NCBI RefSeq assembly: GCF_900103585.1
Contig: NZ_FNHV01000004.1
Span: 372,001 to 436,000, forward strand
DNA length: 64,000 nt
DNA from: Streptomyces sp. cf386
GTDB lineage: Bacteria > Actinomycetota > Actinomycetes > Streptomycetales > Streptomycetaceae
Direction of reading: 5' to 3'
Shown: piece by piece, positions 10,587 through 19,274 of the stretch
Numbering within the stretch: the first letter of the stretch is position 1
How the letters are laid out: every line of letters begins with the position of its first letter
The notes under the pieces: generated by a model
Database searches by the model: none
Told to the model about the DNA's origin: nothing
Seen by the model: the letters and a program-made list of their open reading frames with translations, nothing else
Made by a program: the position numbers and the translations under genes

Positions 10587-13500
10587 CAGTACTCGACCTC
10601 CTGGCTGCGGCGGCGGATCACCGTCACCTCGTCGCGCTGGTTGCCCGTCGGGCCCAGGTAGTTGAACGCCCAGGACAACTGGGCGTAGCCGCCGACGAGA
10701 TGGGACGGCTTGAGGATGAGGCGGGTGAGTGAGTTGTGGATGCCGCCGCGCTTGCCGGTGGTCTCCGTCTTCGGGACGGCCACCGTGCGTTCCTGCGCGT
10801 GGTGCATGTAGACCGTGCCGGGCGGCATACGGTGCGAGACGACGGCCCGGGCGACGACCACGCCGTTGCGGTTGACCGCCTCGATCCAGTCGTTGTCGAC
10901 GACGCCGATCGCGTCCGCGTCCTGCGGGGACATCCAGATGTTCTGGCCGCCTCGGGAGAGGGCCAGCATGAACAGGTTGTCCTGGTACTCGGAGTGGATG
11001 GACCACTTGCTGTGCGGGGTGAGGTAGCGGACCGTCACTTCCCGCTGCCCGTCCGGTCCGAGGCGGGGCTCGCCGAACAGCTTGTTCATGTCCAGCGGCG
11101 GCCGGTAGACGGGGAGTGCCTCACCGAGTTCGTGGATCCAGTCGTGGTCGAGGAAGAAGTGCTGGCGGCCGGTGAGGGTGTGCCAGGGCTTGAGGTGCTC
11201 GGTGTTGAGGGTGAAGGCCGTGTAGCGCCGGCCGCCCGACTCGCTGCCCGACCACTCCGGCGAGGTGATCACCGGCACCGGCGCTGCCTGCGTGTCCGCG
11301 TACGTGATCCGCCGGCCCTCGTGCTCGGCCGCCAGGTGGGCCATCTCCTGCCCGGTCCGGTCCTCCAGCGTGCGGAAACCCTGGGTGGCGAGGCGGCCGT
11401 TGGTCGTGCCGGACAGGGCGAGGATGGTGTTCGCCGCCTTCACGGCCGTATCGAGGCAGGGGCGGCCCTCGGGTGTCTCCCCGTTCAGGTGCCGGAGGTC
11501 CTCGACCTCCTCGTCCGGCTTCAGGGTGATGCCCTTGGCGGGCAGGCCGAGCTGCTCCACCAGCGGACCGAGCGCGGCGAACTTGGCGCCGATCGCCGTG
11601 TAGTCCCGCTTCACCACGGTCAGGTTCGGCATGGTCCGCCCGGGCACGGGAGCGCATTCCCCCCGCTTCCAGTCCAGGACGACCCCGCCCGGCTGGGCCG
11701 TCTCGCCCGGGGTGTCGTGCTGGAGCGGAGTCGCCACCAGGTCCTTGCGTACCCCGAGATGGTCGACGGCCAGCTCGCTGAGCCGCTCGGCCAGCGCCTT
11801 GAACGCGTCGAAGTCGGTGCGCGCCTGCCACGGCGGGTCCACGGCCGGGGTGAAGGAGTGCACGTAGGGATGCATGTCCGTGCTGGACAGGTCGTGCTTC
11901 TCGTACCAGGTCGCGGCGGGCAGGACGACGTCCGACAGCAGCGTGGACGAGGTCTGCCGGAAGTCCAGCGACAGCAGCAGGTCGAGCTTGCCCTCGGGCG
12001 CCTCCTCGTGCCAGGTCACCTCGCGCGGACGTACGTCCTCGGGAGCCTCCTCGGCCTGGAGCGACGAGTGCGTGCCCAGCAGGTGCCGGGTGAAGTACTC
12101 GGCGCCCTTCGCCGACGAGCCCAGCAGGTTGGCCCGCCACAGCGTCAGCACGCGCGGCCAGTTCTCCGGCGCGTCCGGGTCCTCACAGGCGAACTTCAGG
12201 GTGCCCGCGCGCAGTTCGGCAACCGTCCGTGCCACCGGATCGCCGAACACCTCGCCCAGCTCCAGCGGATTGCGGTCGAAGGTCGGATACGACGGCATCC
12301 ACCCCGCACGCGCCGACAGCGCGAGACAGTCCGCCCCCGTCATCCCCCGGAACCGCCCCGCACCGAGCGGCGAGGCGAGCACGTCGGCCGTGAACCGGTC
12401 GTAGCGCCACTGGTCGGTGTTGAGGAACCAGTACGCCGTGCCGATCATCTGGCGCGGCGGGCGTGACCAGTCCGACGCCGCAGCGAGCGTCGCCCAGCCG
12501 GTCACCGGACGGCACTTCTCCTGGCCCACGTAGTGCGCCCAGCCGCCGCCGTTACGACCCTGGCAGCCGGTGAGCTGGAGCAGGGCGAGGAAGGAGCGGT
12601 AGATCGTCTCGGAGTGGAACCAGTGGTTGGTGCCGGCGCCCATCAGGATCATGCAGCGGCCCTTCGACCGCTCGGCCGTCCGCGCGAACTCCCTTGCAAT
12701 CCGCGCGCACTTGGCCGCCGGGACGGACGTGTGCGCCTCCTGCCAGCCGGGCGTGCCGGGCGCGTCGGCGTCGTCGTACGACACCGGCCAGCGGCCCGGC
12801 AGCCCCCGCCGCGTCACCCCGTACTGCGCGAGCAGCAGATCGAAGACCGTCGTCACCAGCGGCCCTCCCGCACCACCGAGCTTCGTCGCCGGCACTCCAC
12901 GCCGTACGACGGCCCCGCGCCCCTGCCCGTGTGCCCCGCCCTCGGTGTCGAAGCGGGGCAGCAGCACCTCGACACCTGCCGAGACCTCACTGCCGTACAG
13001 GCTCAACTGCGGGCGTATGTCGCCGAGTTCGAGGTTCCAGCGGCCCTTCCCCGACTCGGTCCAGCGGAAGCCGAGGGAGCCGTTCGGGGCGACCGCGCGG
13101 CCCGTCACCTCGTCCAGCACGACCGTCTTCCACTCGGCGCCCTCGCCCTGCTGCCCCAGGTCCGAGGCGCGCAGAAACTTCGCGGGGACGTAGGCGCCGC
13201 CCCGCTCCTCCAGCGTGACCAGGAAGGGCAGGTCGGTGAACTGTCGTACGTAGTCCGCGAAGAACGGTGTCTCCCGGTCGACGAAGAACTCCTTGAGGAT
13301 GACGTGCCCCATCGCGAGGGCCAGCGCGCCGTCCGTGCCGGGGTGCGGGTGCAGCCACTCGTCGGCGAACTTGGCGTTGTCGGCGTAGTCGGGCGCGACC
13401 ACCACGACCTTCTGGCCCCGGTAGCGGGCCTCCGCCATCCAGTGCGCGTCGGGCGTGCGGGTCACCGGGACGTTCGAGCCCCACATCATCAGATACGCCG

Positions 13501-14278
13501 CGTCCCACCAGTCGCCCGACTCCGGTACGTCCGTCTGGTCGCCGAAGACCTGCGGGGAGGCCACGGGCAGATCGGCGTACCAGTCGTAGAAGGAGAGCAT
13601 CGGGGCGCCGATGAGGGAGTGGAAGCGGGCGCCCGCCGCGTGCGACACCATCGACATCGCGGGGATGGGGGAGAAACCGGCGATGCGGTCGGGGCCGTAC
13701 GTCTTGATGGTGTGGACGTGCGCCGCCGCGACCAGCTCGACCGCCTCGTCCCAACTCGCCCGTACCAGGCCGCCCTTGCCGCGGGCCCGTTGGTAGCGGC
13801 GGCGGCGCTCGGGGTCGTTCTGGATGTCCGCCCAGGCCAGGACCGGGTCCCCCAGGTGTTCCTTCGCCTCCCGGTACATCTCCAGGAGCACACCGCGCAC
13901 GTACGGGTAGCGGACCCGGGTGGGGGAGTAGGTGTACCAGGAGAAGGCGGCGCCGCGCGGGCAGCCGCGGGGCTCGTACTCGGGCCGGTCGGGGCCGACG
14001 CTCGGATAGTCGGTCTGCTGGGTCTCCCAGGTGATGATGCCGTCCTTGACGTACACCTTCCAGCGGCAGGAGCCCGTGCAGTTCACGCCGTGCGTGGAGT
14101 TCACGACCTTGTCGTGGCTCCAACGGTCCCGGTAGAAGGCGTCCGCCTCGCGCCCGCCGGTCAGCTGGATGCTGTGCAGATCGGGCGCGGCCGTGCCCGG
14201 CCGGAAGAACCTCCCGGCCTTCAGCAGGGCCGCGCCCGGTTCCTCGGGCGCGGCGGGCGGTATCTGCGTGTCGGTCAC
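10586..14278 (-). CDS. narG: Respiratory nitrate reductase alpha subunit (molybdenum, NarG)
   Basis: A 1230-residue catalytic subunit that reduces nitrate to nitrite at a bis-MGD molybdenum centre on the cytoplasmic side. The N-terminal FS0 cluster ligands are visible in NSTHGVNCTGSC and EPRGCPRGAAFSWYTYSPTRVRYP (one His and three Cys, as in NarG). The Mo-Asp region is in YDWYADLPVASPQVFGDQTDVPESGDWWD. Length matches the family. GTG at 14278 is chosen (product MTDTQIPPAAPEEPG) because AAGGGAG lies 6-7 bases upstream; a longer frame to 14341 has no such site. First gene of narGHJI. No narK transporter or two-component regulator is adjacent. Confidence 0.95.
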   Translation of the reverse strand: MTDTQIPPAAPEEPGAALLKAGRFFRPGTAAPDLHSIQLTGGREADAFYRDRWSHDKVVNSTHGVNCTGSCRWKVYVKDGIITWETQQTDYPSVGPDRPEYEPRGCPRGAAFSWYTYSPTRVRYPYVRGVLLEMYREAKEHLGDPVLAWADIQNDPERRRRYQRARGKGGLVRASWDEAVELVAAAHVHTIKTYGPDRIAGFSPIPAMSMVSHAAGARFHSLIGAPMLSFYDWYADLPVASPQVFGDQTDVPESGDWWDAAYLMMWGSNVPVTRTPDAHWMAEARYRGQKVVVVAPDYADNAKFADEWLHPHPGTDGALALAMGHVILKEFFVDRETPFFADYVRQFTDLPFLVTLEERGGAYVPAKFLRASDLGQQGEGAEWKTVVLDEVTGRAVAPNGSLGFRWTESGKGRWNLELGDIRPQLSLYGSEVSAGVEVLLPRFDTEGGAHGQGRGAVVRRGVPATKLGGAGGPLVTTVFDLLLAQYGVTRRGLPGRWPVSYDDADAPGTPGWQEAHTSVPAAKCARIAREFARTAERSKGRCMILMGAGTNHWFHSETIYRSFLALLQLTGCQGRNGGGWAHYVGQEKCRPVTGWATLAAASDWSRPPRQMIGTAYWFLNTDQWRYDRFTADVLASPLGAGRFRGMTGADCLALSARAGWMPSYPTFDRNPLELGEVFGDPVARTVAELRAGTLKFACEDPDAPENWPRVLTLWRANLLGSSAKGAEYFTRHLLGTHSSLQAEEAPEDVRPREVTWHEEAPEGKLDLLLSLDFRQTSSTLLSDVVLPAATWYEKHDLSSTDMHPYVHSFTPAVDPPWQARTDFDAFKALAERLSELAVDHLGVRKDLVATPLQHDTPGETAQPGGVVLDWKRGECAPVPGRTMPNLTVVKRDYTAIGAKFAALGPLVEQLGLPAKGITLKPDEEVEDLRHLNGETPEGRPCLDTAVKAANTILALSGTTNGRLATQGFRTLEDRTGQEMAHLAAEHEGRRITYADTQAAPVPVITSPEWSGSESGGRRYTAFTLNTEHLKPWHTLTGRQHFFLDHDWIHELGEALPVYRPPLDMNKLFGEPRLGPDGQREVTVRYLTPHSKWSIHSEYQDNLFMLALSRGGQNIWMSPQDADAIGVVDNDWIEAVNRNGVVVARAVVSHRMPPGTVYMHHAQERTVAVPKTETTGKRGGIHNSLTRLILKPSHLVGGYAQLSWAFNYLGPTGNQRDEVTVIRRRSQEVEY

Positions 14279-14344
14279 CGGCGCTCCCTTGCTTGCCCTG
14301 GTCCCGAACCTAGGGCGGAGCGCGGGAACGCACCTGTTCACGGC

Positions 14345-14356
14345 ACCCGTACGGGT
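14345..14356. promoter_or_regulatory. Perfect 12-bp palindrome upstream of narG
   Basis: ACCCGTACGGGT is a perfect palindrome in the 103-bp gap between narG and the upstream methyltransferase, about 67 bp before the narG start. A regulator binding site is plausible but not identified. Confidence 0.4.
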
Positions 14357-14381
14357 AACCGCCGCACGGCACCCGGGTGGG

Positions 14382-15197
14382 TCAGGGCTTGCGGGCGACC
14401 CCCGCGTACACCGGCACGATGCCCTCGGCCTGGGTGGCCACGTCCACCTGCTCCGGACGCCAGCCGTAGACGGGGATGACGCCGGGCCCGAGCAGTTCCA
14501 GGCCGTCGAAGAAGCGGGAGAACTCGGCCAGGGACCGGGGGAAGAAGGGGGTGCCGCTGCGCCGGAAGTGGTTCGCCGCCTGCTCGATGGCCTCCGGGCT
14601 GAGGTCCGGGGTGACCTGGGAGAGGATCAGGTGGCTGCCGGGGGCGAGCACGGCGACGTACTTCTTCAGCAGGCCGTACACGTCGTCACCGTCGGGGTCG
14701 TCGCCCAGGTAGTGGGTCAGTGCGACCAACGACAACGCGACCGGCCGGTCGAAGTCCAGGGAGTCACCGGCCCGGCTCAGCAGGCTGTCGACGTCCCGGA
14801 CGTCGGCGTGCACATAGGCGGTGCTGCCCTCCGCGGTGCCGTGCAGCAGGGCCTGCGCGTGCCGCAGCACGATCGGGTCGTTGTCCGCGTACACGACCTT
14901 GGCCTCCGGGGCGACGCCCTGCGCGACCTGGTGCAGGTTCGGCTCGGTGGGGATGCCCGTGCCGATGTCCAGGAACTGGCGTATCCCGGCCTCGGCGGCG
15001 GTGCGTACGGCCCGGTGCATGAAGCGGCGGTTGGCGCGCGCCCCGCGCAGGACCGTGCCGTCCACGGCGAGGATCCTCCGGGCCAGCTCCTCGTCCACCG
15101 GGTAGTTGTCCTTGCCTCCCAGCCACCAGTCGTACACCCGGGCCGGATGCGGCCGGCTGGTGTCGATACGGGCGGGCACGGCGTCGGATGCGGTCAT
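14382..15197 (-). CDS. SAM-dependent methyltransferase, DUF574/Methyltransf_19-type
   Basis: A 271-residue member of an actinobacterial methyltransferase family (PF04672 type). The family head RPHPARVYDWWLGGKDNYPVDEELA is clear, followed by the SAM-binding FLDIGTGIPTEPNLH and VVYADNDPIVLRHA, then a LILSQVTPD segment. These proteins are very abundant in Streptomyces and their substrates are unknown. The start is ATG 15197. It lies 104 bp downstream of a same-strand DUF5753 regulator, a common pairing partner. Confidence 0.88.
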   Translation of the reverse strand: MTASDAVPARIDTSRPHPARVYDWWLGGKDNYPVDEELARRILAVDGTVLRGARANRRFMHRAVRTAAEAGIRQFLDIGTGIPTEPNLHQVAQGVAPEAKVVYADNDPIVLRHAQALLHGTAEGSTAYVHADVRDVDSLLSRAGDSLDFDRPVALSLVALTHYLGDDPDGDDVYGLLKKYVAVLAPGSHLILSQVTPDLSPEAIEQAANHFRRSGTPFFPRSLAEFSRFFDGLELLGPGVIPVYGWRPEQVDVATQAEGIVPVYAGVARKP

Positions 15198-15301
15198 GCG
15201 GTGTGTTCCCCTCGGTCCTCGTCTGCGGTCTTCGTCTGCGGTCCTCGTCCGCGGTCGTGGACAGGTCGTCGGCCGGGGCCGGAAAGGTTGCCGTGCACCG
15301 G

Positions 15302-16165
15302 TCAGACGTCCACGCGGCACTCCCGCAGGATCTTCTTCGTGCGCTCGGCCGACGCCGCTGCCGTCGACATGTGGTCCAGGACCTCCAGGTGCGCGGCGAC
15401 CTCACTGCGGGAGTCCAGATACAGGGCGCCGGTGAGGTACTCCGTGTAGACCATGTCGGGCAGCTCCGGCTCGGCGAAGCGGAACAGGGAGAAGGGCGCG
15501 TACGTCCCCGGGTGCGGGCCGGCGGCGAACTCGGCGATCTGCAGCGTGACGCGGTCGCGCTCGGCGAACTCCAGGAGCTTGTCCAGCTGGTCGCGCATCA
15601 CCTCGCCGTCGGCGCTCACCGGGCGCCGCAGCACCGTCTCGTCGATGATCACCCACAGGTGGGGCGGGTCGGGGCGCTCCAGCAGCCGCTGCCGCTCCAT
15701 GCGCAGCGACACATGCCGCTCTATGGTCTCCGGCCCCGCCTGCCCGATCGTCCCGGCCTCCATCACCGCACGCGCGTAGCCCTCGGTCTGCAGCAGGCCG
15801 GGCACGAAGTGCGGCTCGTAGGAGCGGATGATGCGGGCGGCGCCCTCCAGGCTCACGTACAGGCTGAACCAGTCCGGCAGCACGTCGTGGAACCGCTGCC
15901 ACCAGCCCGGTTGGTTGGCCTCCTCGGCCAGATCGACGAAGGCCGCCGTCTCGTCCTCCGGTACGCCGTACGTCTCCAGCAGCACCTGTACGTACGGGAT
16001 CTTCAGCGCGACCTCGGCCGTCTCCATCCGCCGTACGGTCGCCGCGGCCACGCGCAGCACGCGGGCGGCCTCGTCGCGTCCCAGCCCGGCTGCTTCCCGC
16101 AGCTCCTGGAGGCGCTTTCCGAGCACCACCTGGCCCACGGTGGGAGCGGGTCGCCGCTCACTCAC
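15302..16165 (-). CDS. Helix-turn-helix regulator with DUF5753 C-terminal domain
   Basis: A 287-residue protein. An XRE-type HTH occupies residues about 10-70 (LGKRLQELREAAGLGRDEAARVLRVAAATVRRMETAEV), followed by the DUF5753 ligand/partner domain, recognisable from YEPHFVPGLLQTEGYARAVME and the C-terminal DMVYTEYLTGALYLDSRSEVAAH. Such regulators are frequent in Streptomyces and usually precede a small DUF397 gene; none is present here and the next gene is a methyltransferase. The start is GTG 16165 preceded by GGGGAGG. Confidence 0.88.
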   Translation of the reverse strand: MSERRPAPTVGQVVLGKRLQELREAAGLGRDEAARVLRVAAATVRRMETAEVALKIPYVQVLLETYGVPEDETAAFVDLAEEANQPGWWQRFHDVLPDWFSLYVSLEGAARIIRSYEPHFVPGLLQTEGYARAVMEAGTIGQAGPETIERHVSLRMERQRLLERPDPPHLWVIIDETVLRRPVSADGEVMRDQLDKLLEFAERDRVTLQIAEFAAGPHPGTYAPFSLFRFAEPELPDMVYTEYLTGALYLDSRSEVAAHLEVLDHMSTAAASAERTKKILRECRVDV

Positions 16166-16265
16166 GCCACGCCTCCCCTACGCGCCGAAAGTACGTCGTG
16201 CAGTGTGCCATGTTCCGGGTCCGCATGGGGTGGTCGGTGTGGTGTGCGGGCTGCGGGCGTGTGGG

Positions 16266-16310
16266 GGTTGATCGCGCAGTTCCCCGCGCCCCTTGGGGCG
16301 TTGCCCGCAG
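16266..16310 (+). repeat. Interspersed intergenic repeat, copy B
   Basis: Second copy of the repeat, with core GCGCAGTTCCCCGCGCC and lacking the 5' TTGTGGCTGG part. Its 3' end forms a perfect hairpin, CGCCCC-TT-GGGGCG (16287-16300). It sits in the 299-bp divergent region 16166-16464, unlike copies at gene ends; the rest of that region shows no further gene or clear operator. Confidence 0.8.
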
Positions 16311-16464
16311 CCCGGTTGATTCGCGAGGTCCGCATTACCTTGCGGGTAATCGACCCCGTCGCCGCCCCGCGGGATCGTGGAGGCACCGGGTTCCGGGGCG
16401 GCGCACTCCGTCCCGGGATTCGGGTCCGCCGCCTCAACTCGACCTCGACGGAGGGTGATTCACC

Positions 16465-16890
16465 ATGTCCGCCACCTCGCTCGCCGCGCTCGCCCGGACC
16501 TCCGACCCGCAGACCGTGCTACGCCGCTTTCTGGCCCTGGACGCGATGGTGACCGGGGCGAACGGGCTTGCCTACCTTGCCGTCTCCGGCCCGCTCGGCC
16601 GCTTCCTCGGTGTCGACTCGGGGCTGCTGCTCGCGCTCGGCGGGTTCCTCGCGGTGTACGCGACCGCCGTCGGGCTGCTCGCCTCCCGTGCCCGCCCCGC
16701 CGCGCTGCCGGTGCGGGCCGTGATCGAGGCCAACCTCGCCTGGACCGTGCTGAGTCTGGTCGCCCTCGCGGTGTGGCTGTCGCCGACCACGGCGGGCGCG
16801 GTGTGGACCGTGCTCCAGGCGCTCACCGTCGCCGGGTTCGCCGGGTTGCAGTACGCGGCGCTGAAGGCGCGTCAGGGCATCAGCGAGTGA
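16465..16890 (+). CDS. Small four-helix integral membrane protein of unknown function
   Basis: A 141-residue hydrophobic protein with four predicted membrane segments: ANGLAYLAVSGPLGRFL, LLLALGGFLAVYATAVGLL, AVIEANLAWTVLSLVALAVWL and GAVWTVLQALTVAGFAGLQYAAL. The start is ATG 16465 after GGAGGGTG. Its 3' end overlaps the convergent regulator gene by 19 bp. I do not recognise a characterised family; it resembles uncharacterised actinobacterial integral membrane proteins. Confidence 0.8.
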   Translation: MSATSLAALARTSDPQTVLRRFLALDAMVTGANGLAYLAVSGPLGRFLGVDSGLLLALGGFLAVYATAVGLLASRARPAALPVRAVIEANLAWTVLSLVALAVWLSPTTAGAVWTVLQALTVAGFAGLQYAALKARQGISE

Positions 16891-17699
16891 AGGTACTTGA
16901 CCGTCGCCGGGTCGGCTGGGAGGAGTGTTTCGATGGCCAGCTCGGCGACGGTCACGTCCATGGGGGTGTTGAAGGTGGAGATGGAGGAGATGAAGGACAG
17001 GACGCGGCCCTCGTGCTCGATCTGCATCGGCAGCGCGAAGTACGGGACGGGCTCGGCCGGTTCGGCGCCCGGCGTCTCCTCCGGCACCGGGTACGCCGCC
17101 ACCTCCTCGTACAGCCGGCGCAACGGCTCGGAGCGGCGCAGGGCGATCTGGCGGTCCATCTGGGCGAGCAGATGCCCGCGCCACTCGCGCAGGTTGCGGA
17201 TGCGCGGCGCGAGGCCCTCCGGGTGCAGGGTCAGGCGCATCGCGTTCAGCGGGGGCGTGCGGAGGTGCTCGGGGATGCCGTCGAGCAGCGTCAGGATGCC
17301 CCGGTTGGCGGCGTGCACGTTGTACATCGCGTCGACCACGAGGGCCGGGTAGGGCTCGTAGCCCTGGATGAGCCGCTCCATGCCCGCGCGGAGCGCGTCC
17401 AGCGCCGGGTCGTCCAGCGGGGTCTCCGGGTAGTGCGGGGCGTAGCCGGCGGCCAGCAGCAGTGCGTTGCGCTCCCGCACCGGCACGTCCAGGTGCTCGG
17501 CCAGCCGCAGCACCATCTCCTCGCTCGGCCGGGAACGGCCCGTCTCGATGAAGCTGATGTGCCGGGCCGAGGAGTCGGCCCGCAACGCCAACTCCAGCTG
17601 GCTGACCCGCCGTTGCTCGCGCCAGGCCCGCAGCAGAGGGCCGATGCCCGGGCCGGAGGGGGCGGCGGGCTCTGCGCTGCCGGGCGGGACAATGGTCAT
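16872..17699 (-). CDS. XRE-family regulator with MmyB-like ligand-binding domain
   Basis: A 275-residue regulator. The N-terminal HTH is GPLLRAWREQRRVSQLELALRADSSARHISFIETGRSRPSEEMV, and the C-terminal PAS-like MmyB ligand domain includes PYPALVVDAMYNVHAANRGI and NAMRLTLHPEGLAPRI. Members commonly control neighbouring oxidoreductase or stress genes. The start is ATG 17699. It is divergent from the ADP-ribosylglycohydrolase gene with only 30 bp between starts, so shared control is likely. Confidence 0.88.
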   Translation of the reverse strand: MTIVPPGSAEPAAPSGPGIGPLLRAWREQRRVSQLELALRADSSARHISFIETGRSRPSEEMVLRLAEHLDVPVRERNALLLAAGYAPHYPETPLDDPALDALRAGMERLIQGYEPYPALVVDAMYNVHAANRGILTLLDGIPEHLRTPPLNAMRLTLHPEGLAPRIRNLREWRGHLLAQMDRQIALRRSEPLRRLYEEVAAYPVPEETPGAEPAEPVPYFALPMQIEHEGRVLSFISSISTFNTPMDVTVAELAIETLLPADPATVKYLHSLMP

Positions 17700-18186
17700 G
17701 AGTACGACCGTAGTCGAGGAGCGCGTGGAATGAACGAGCCGTGGATGTCGTCCCTGGCGGGCGAGGCCGTGTACCGCGCCCGGGTGCGTGGCTGTCTGCT
17801 CGGCGGGGCCATCGGTGACGCCCTCGGCTACCCGATCGAGTCCAGCACGCTGGACCGGATCCGTGCCGCCAACGGAGAGCGCGGGGTGACCGGGTTCCTC
17901 TTCGCCGGGGACAGTGACGTCGCCCGGATCAGCGACGACACCCAGATGACCCTCTTCACCGCCGAGGCGCTCATCCGGGCCCATCAGCGGGAGCGGCTCA
18001 AGGGCATCGGCGGTGCCTGGGCCCTCCTGGTGCGCTGGGCCTACGAGCGCTGGCTGGAGACCCAGCGCCACCCCGGCCCGGAGCATGCCGCACCCCCGCA
18101 GAGCGGCGCCCCGACAGCGGTCTGATCACGCAGGCCTGGCTGTACGCCAGCCGCGCCCCCGGCAACGCCTGCGTCTCCGGGATCAC

Positions 18187-18220
18187 CCTGGGGGTACCCC
18201 CTCTGGGGGAGTACGCCCCC
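18187..18220. repeat. Palindromic GC-rich insertion inside coding frame (element 1)
   Basis: CTGGGGGTACCCCCTCTGGGGGAG contains the perfect palindrome GGGGGTACCCCC and a further GGGGG block. It sits inside the ADP-ribosylglycohydrolase frame, where the translated segment (TLGVPPLGEY) looks like an extra loop. Confidence 0.6.
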
Positions 18221-18651
18221 GACCCGTCGCTCGTCCTCGACGGCAAGCCCGGCGAGGTCAACCCCGACTCCAAGGGCTGCGGTGCGGTGATGCGCTCGGC
18301 GCCCTTCGGCCTGGTGAACACCGCCGACGGGGCCTTCGCGATGGCCGCCCGCGCCGCCCAGATCACCCACGGTCACCCCACCGGCTACTACGCGGCGGGC
18401 GCGCTGGCCGCGATCGTGGTGCACCTCGTCGCGGGCGACTCCCTGGAGGGCGCGGTCCTGCGCACGCTACGGCTGCTGCGGCGCCACCCGGGTCACGAGG
18501 AGACCTCGGCCGCGCTCACCGAGGCCGTCGACCTGGCCGAGCAGGGGGCGCCGACCGCGGAGAAGGTGGAGTCCCTGGGGGAGGGCTGGATCGCCGAGCA
18601 GGCCCTCGCCATCGGCGTGTACTGCGCGCTCGTCGCGCCCTCCGTGCGGGA

Positions 18652-18692
18652 CGCTCCCCCAGTGCCTGAACGGCCTGGGGGGCACCCCCAGC
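18652..18692. repeat. Palindromic GC-rich insertion inside coding frame (element 2)
   Basis: CCCCCAG, then a 12-bp spacer, CTGGGGG, GCA and CCCCCAG again: alternating complementary blocks able to form mutually exclusive hairpins. The encoded peptide (PPVPERPGGHPQ) interrupts VRDA...LLSVNHSGDSDSTG, a region that reads continuously without it. Confidence 0.6.
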
Positions 18693-18966
18693 TGCTGTCC
18701 GTCAACCACTCGGGCGACAGCGACTCCACCGGCTCCGTCTGCGGCAACCTGCTGGGCGTCCGGTACGGCGACCTCGGCCTCCCGCACGCGTGGCTGGAGC
18801 GGGTCGAGGGCCGGGCGCAGATCGCCGCGCTCGCCGACGATCTGGCGGCCGAAGGCGTGCGGCGCTGATCATCGGGGAACCCGTCTGACCAGGGCCGCCG
18901 CGCCCAGGCTGTGGCAGGCTGAAGACGAACCTCCCGTAGCCCTCCCGTGCAGGAAGGAGCGAGGCC

Positions 18967-19269
18967 ATGCCCCTCGAACCGCTGTCGCAGAAGGAGATCG
19001 AGGACCGGCTCGCGGAGTTGCCGGGCTGGTCGCAGGAGGGCGACCGCATCGCCCGCTCCTACCGGCTCCCCTCGCACTTCGCGGCCACGGCGATGGTCGT
19101 GCACATCGCCCAGGTGCAGGAGGAGCTCGACCACCACACCGACCTCACCCTCGGCTACAACACGGTGTCCCTCACCGTGAACACCCACACCGTGGGCGCC
19201 GTGACGAAGCGGGACTTCCTGCTCGCCCGGAAAATCGAGGAGCTCGCCCCTGGTCACGGGGCACACTGA
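18967..19269 (+). CDS. Pterin-4a-carbinolamine dehydratase family protein
   Basis: A 100-residue PhhB/DCoH-type protein that dehydrates 4a-hydroxy-tetrahydropterin during pterin recycling. Family elements are LSQKEIEDRLAELPGWSQEGDRIARSY at the N-terminus, then HIAQVQEELDHHTDLTLGYNTVSLTVNTHTVGAVTKRDFLLA, which contains the expected His-rich active-site region and the NTHTVGAVTKRD signature. The start is ATG 18967 with AAGGAG at 18954. No aromatic amino-acid hydroxylase is nearby; the next gene follows after 5 bp. Confidence 0.88.
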   Translation: MPLEPLSQKEIEDRLAELPGWSQEGDRIARSYRLPSHFAATAMVVHIAQVQEELDHHTDLTLGYNTVSLTVNTHTVGAVTKRDFLLARKIEELAPGHGAH

Positions 19270-19274
19270 CGCGC

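Larger units (their letters stand above)
17730..18868 (+). pseudogene. ADP-ribosylglycohydrolase family protein, frameshifted
   Basis: The frame from ATG 17730 (GAGGAG at 17715) gives ARGCLLGGAIGDALGYPIE-like ADP-ribosylglycohydrolase sequence, with the metal-binding SDDTQMTLFTAEALI, for 131 residues and then meets TGA at 18123-18125. The rest of the enzyme continues in another frame: SGLITQAWLYASRAPGNACVSG, then NPDSKGCGAVMRSAPFG and the C-terminal HSGDSDSTGSVCGNLLG, ending at 18868. The shift (net -1) must lie at about 18085-18115, near the run CACCCCCGCAG. Joined, the product would be about 375 residues, normal for the family. It is either a genuine inactivating mutation or a sequence error in a C run. 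Two palindromic GC-rich elements lie inside the frame (18187 and 18652). Confidence 0.75.

Noticed and set aside
12533..14479. Long plus-strand frame across narG (648 codons)
   Set aside because: Shadow of narG with Arg/Ala/Gly-rich sequence and no motif.
18085..18125. Programmed -1 frameshift in the ADP-ribosylglycohydrolase
   Set aside because: No convincing slippery heptamer or downstream stimulatory structure of the usual kind; mutation or sequence error is simpler.
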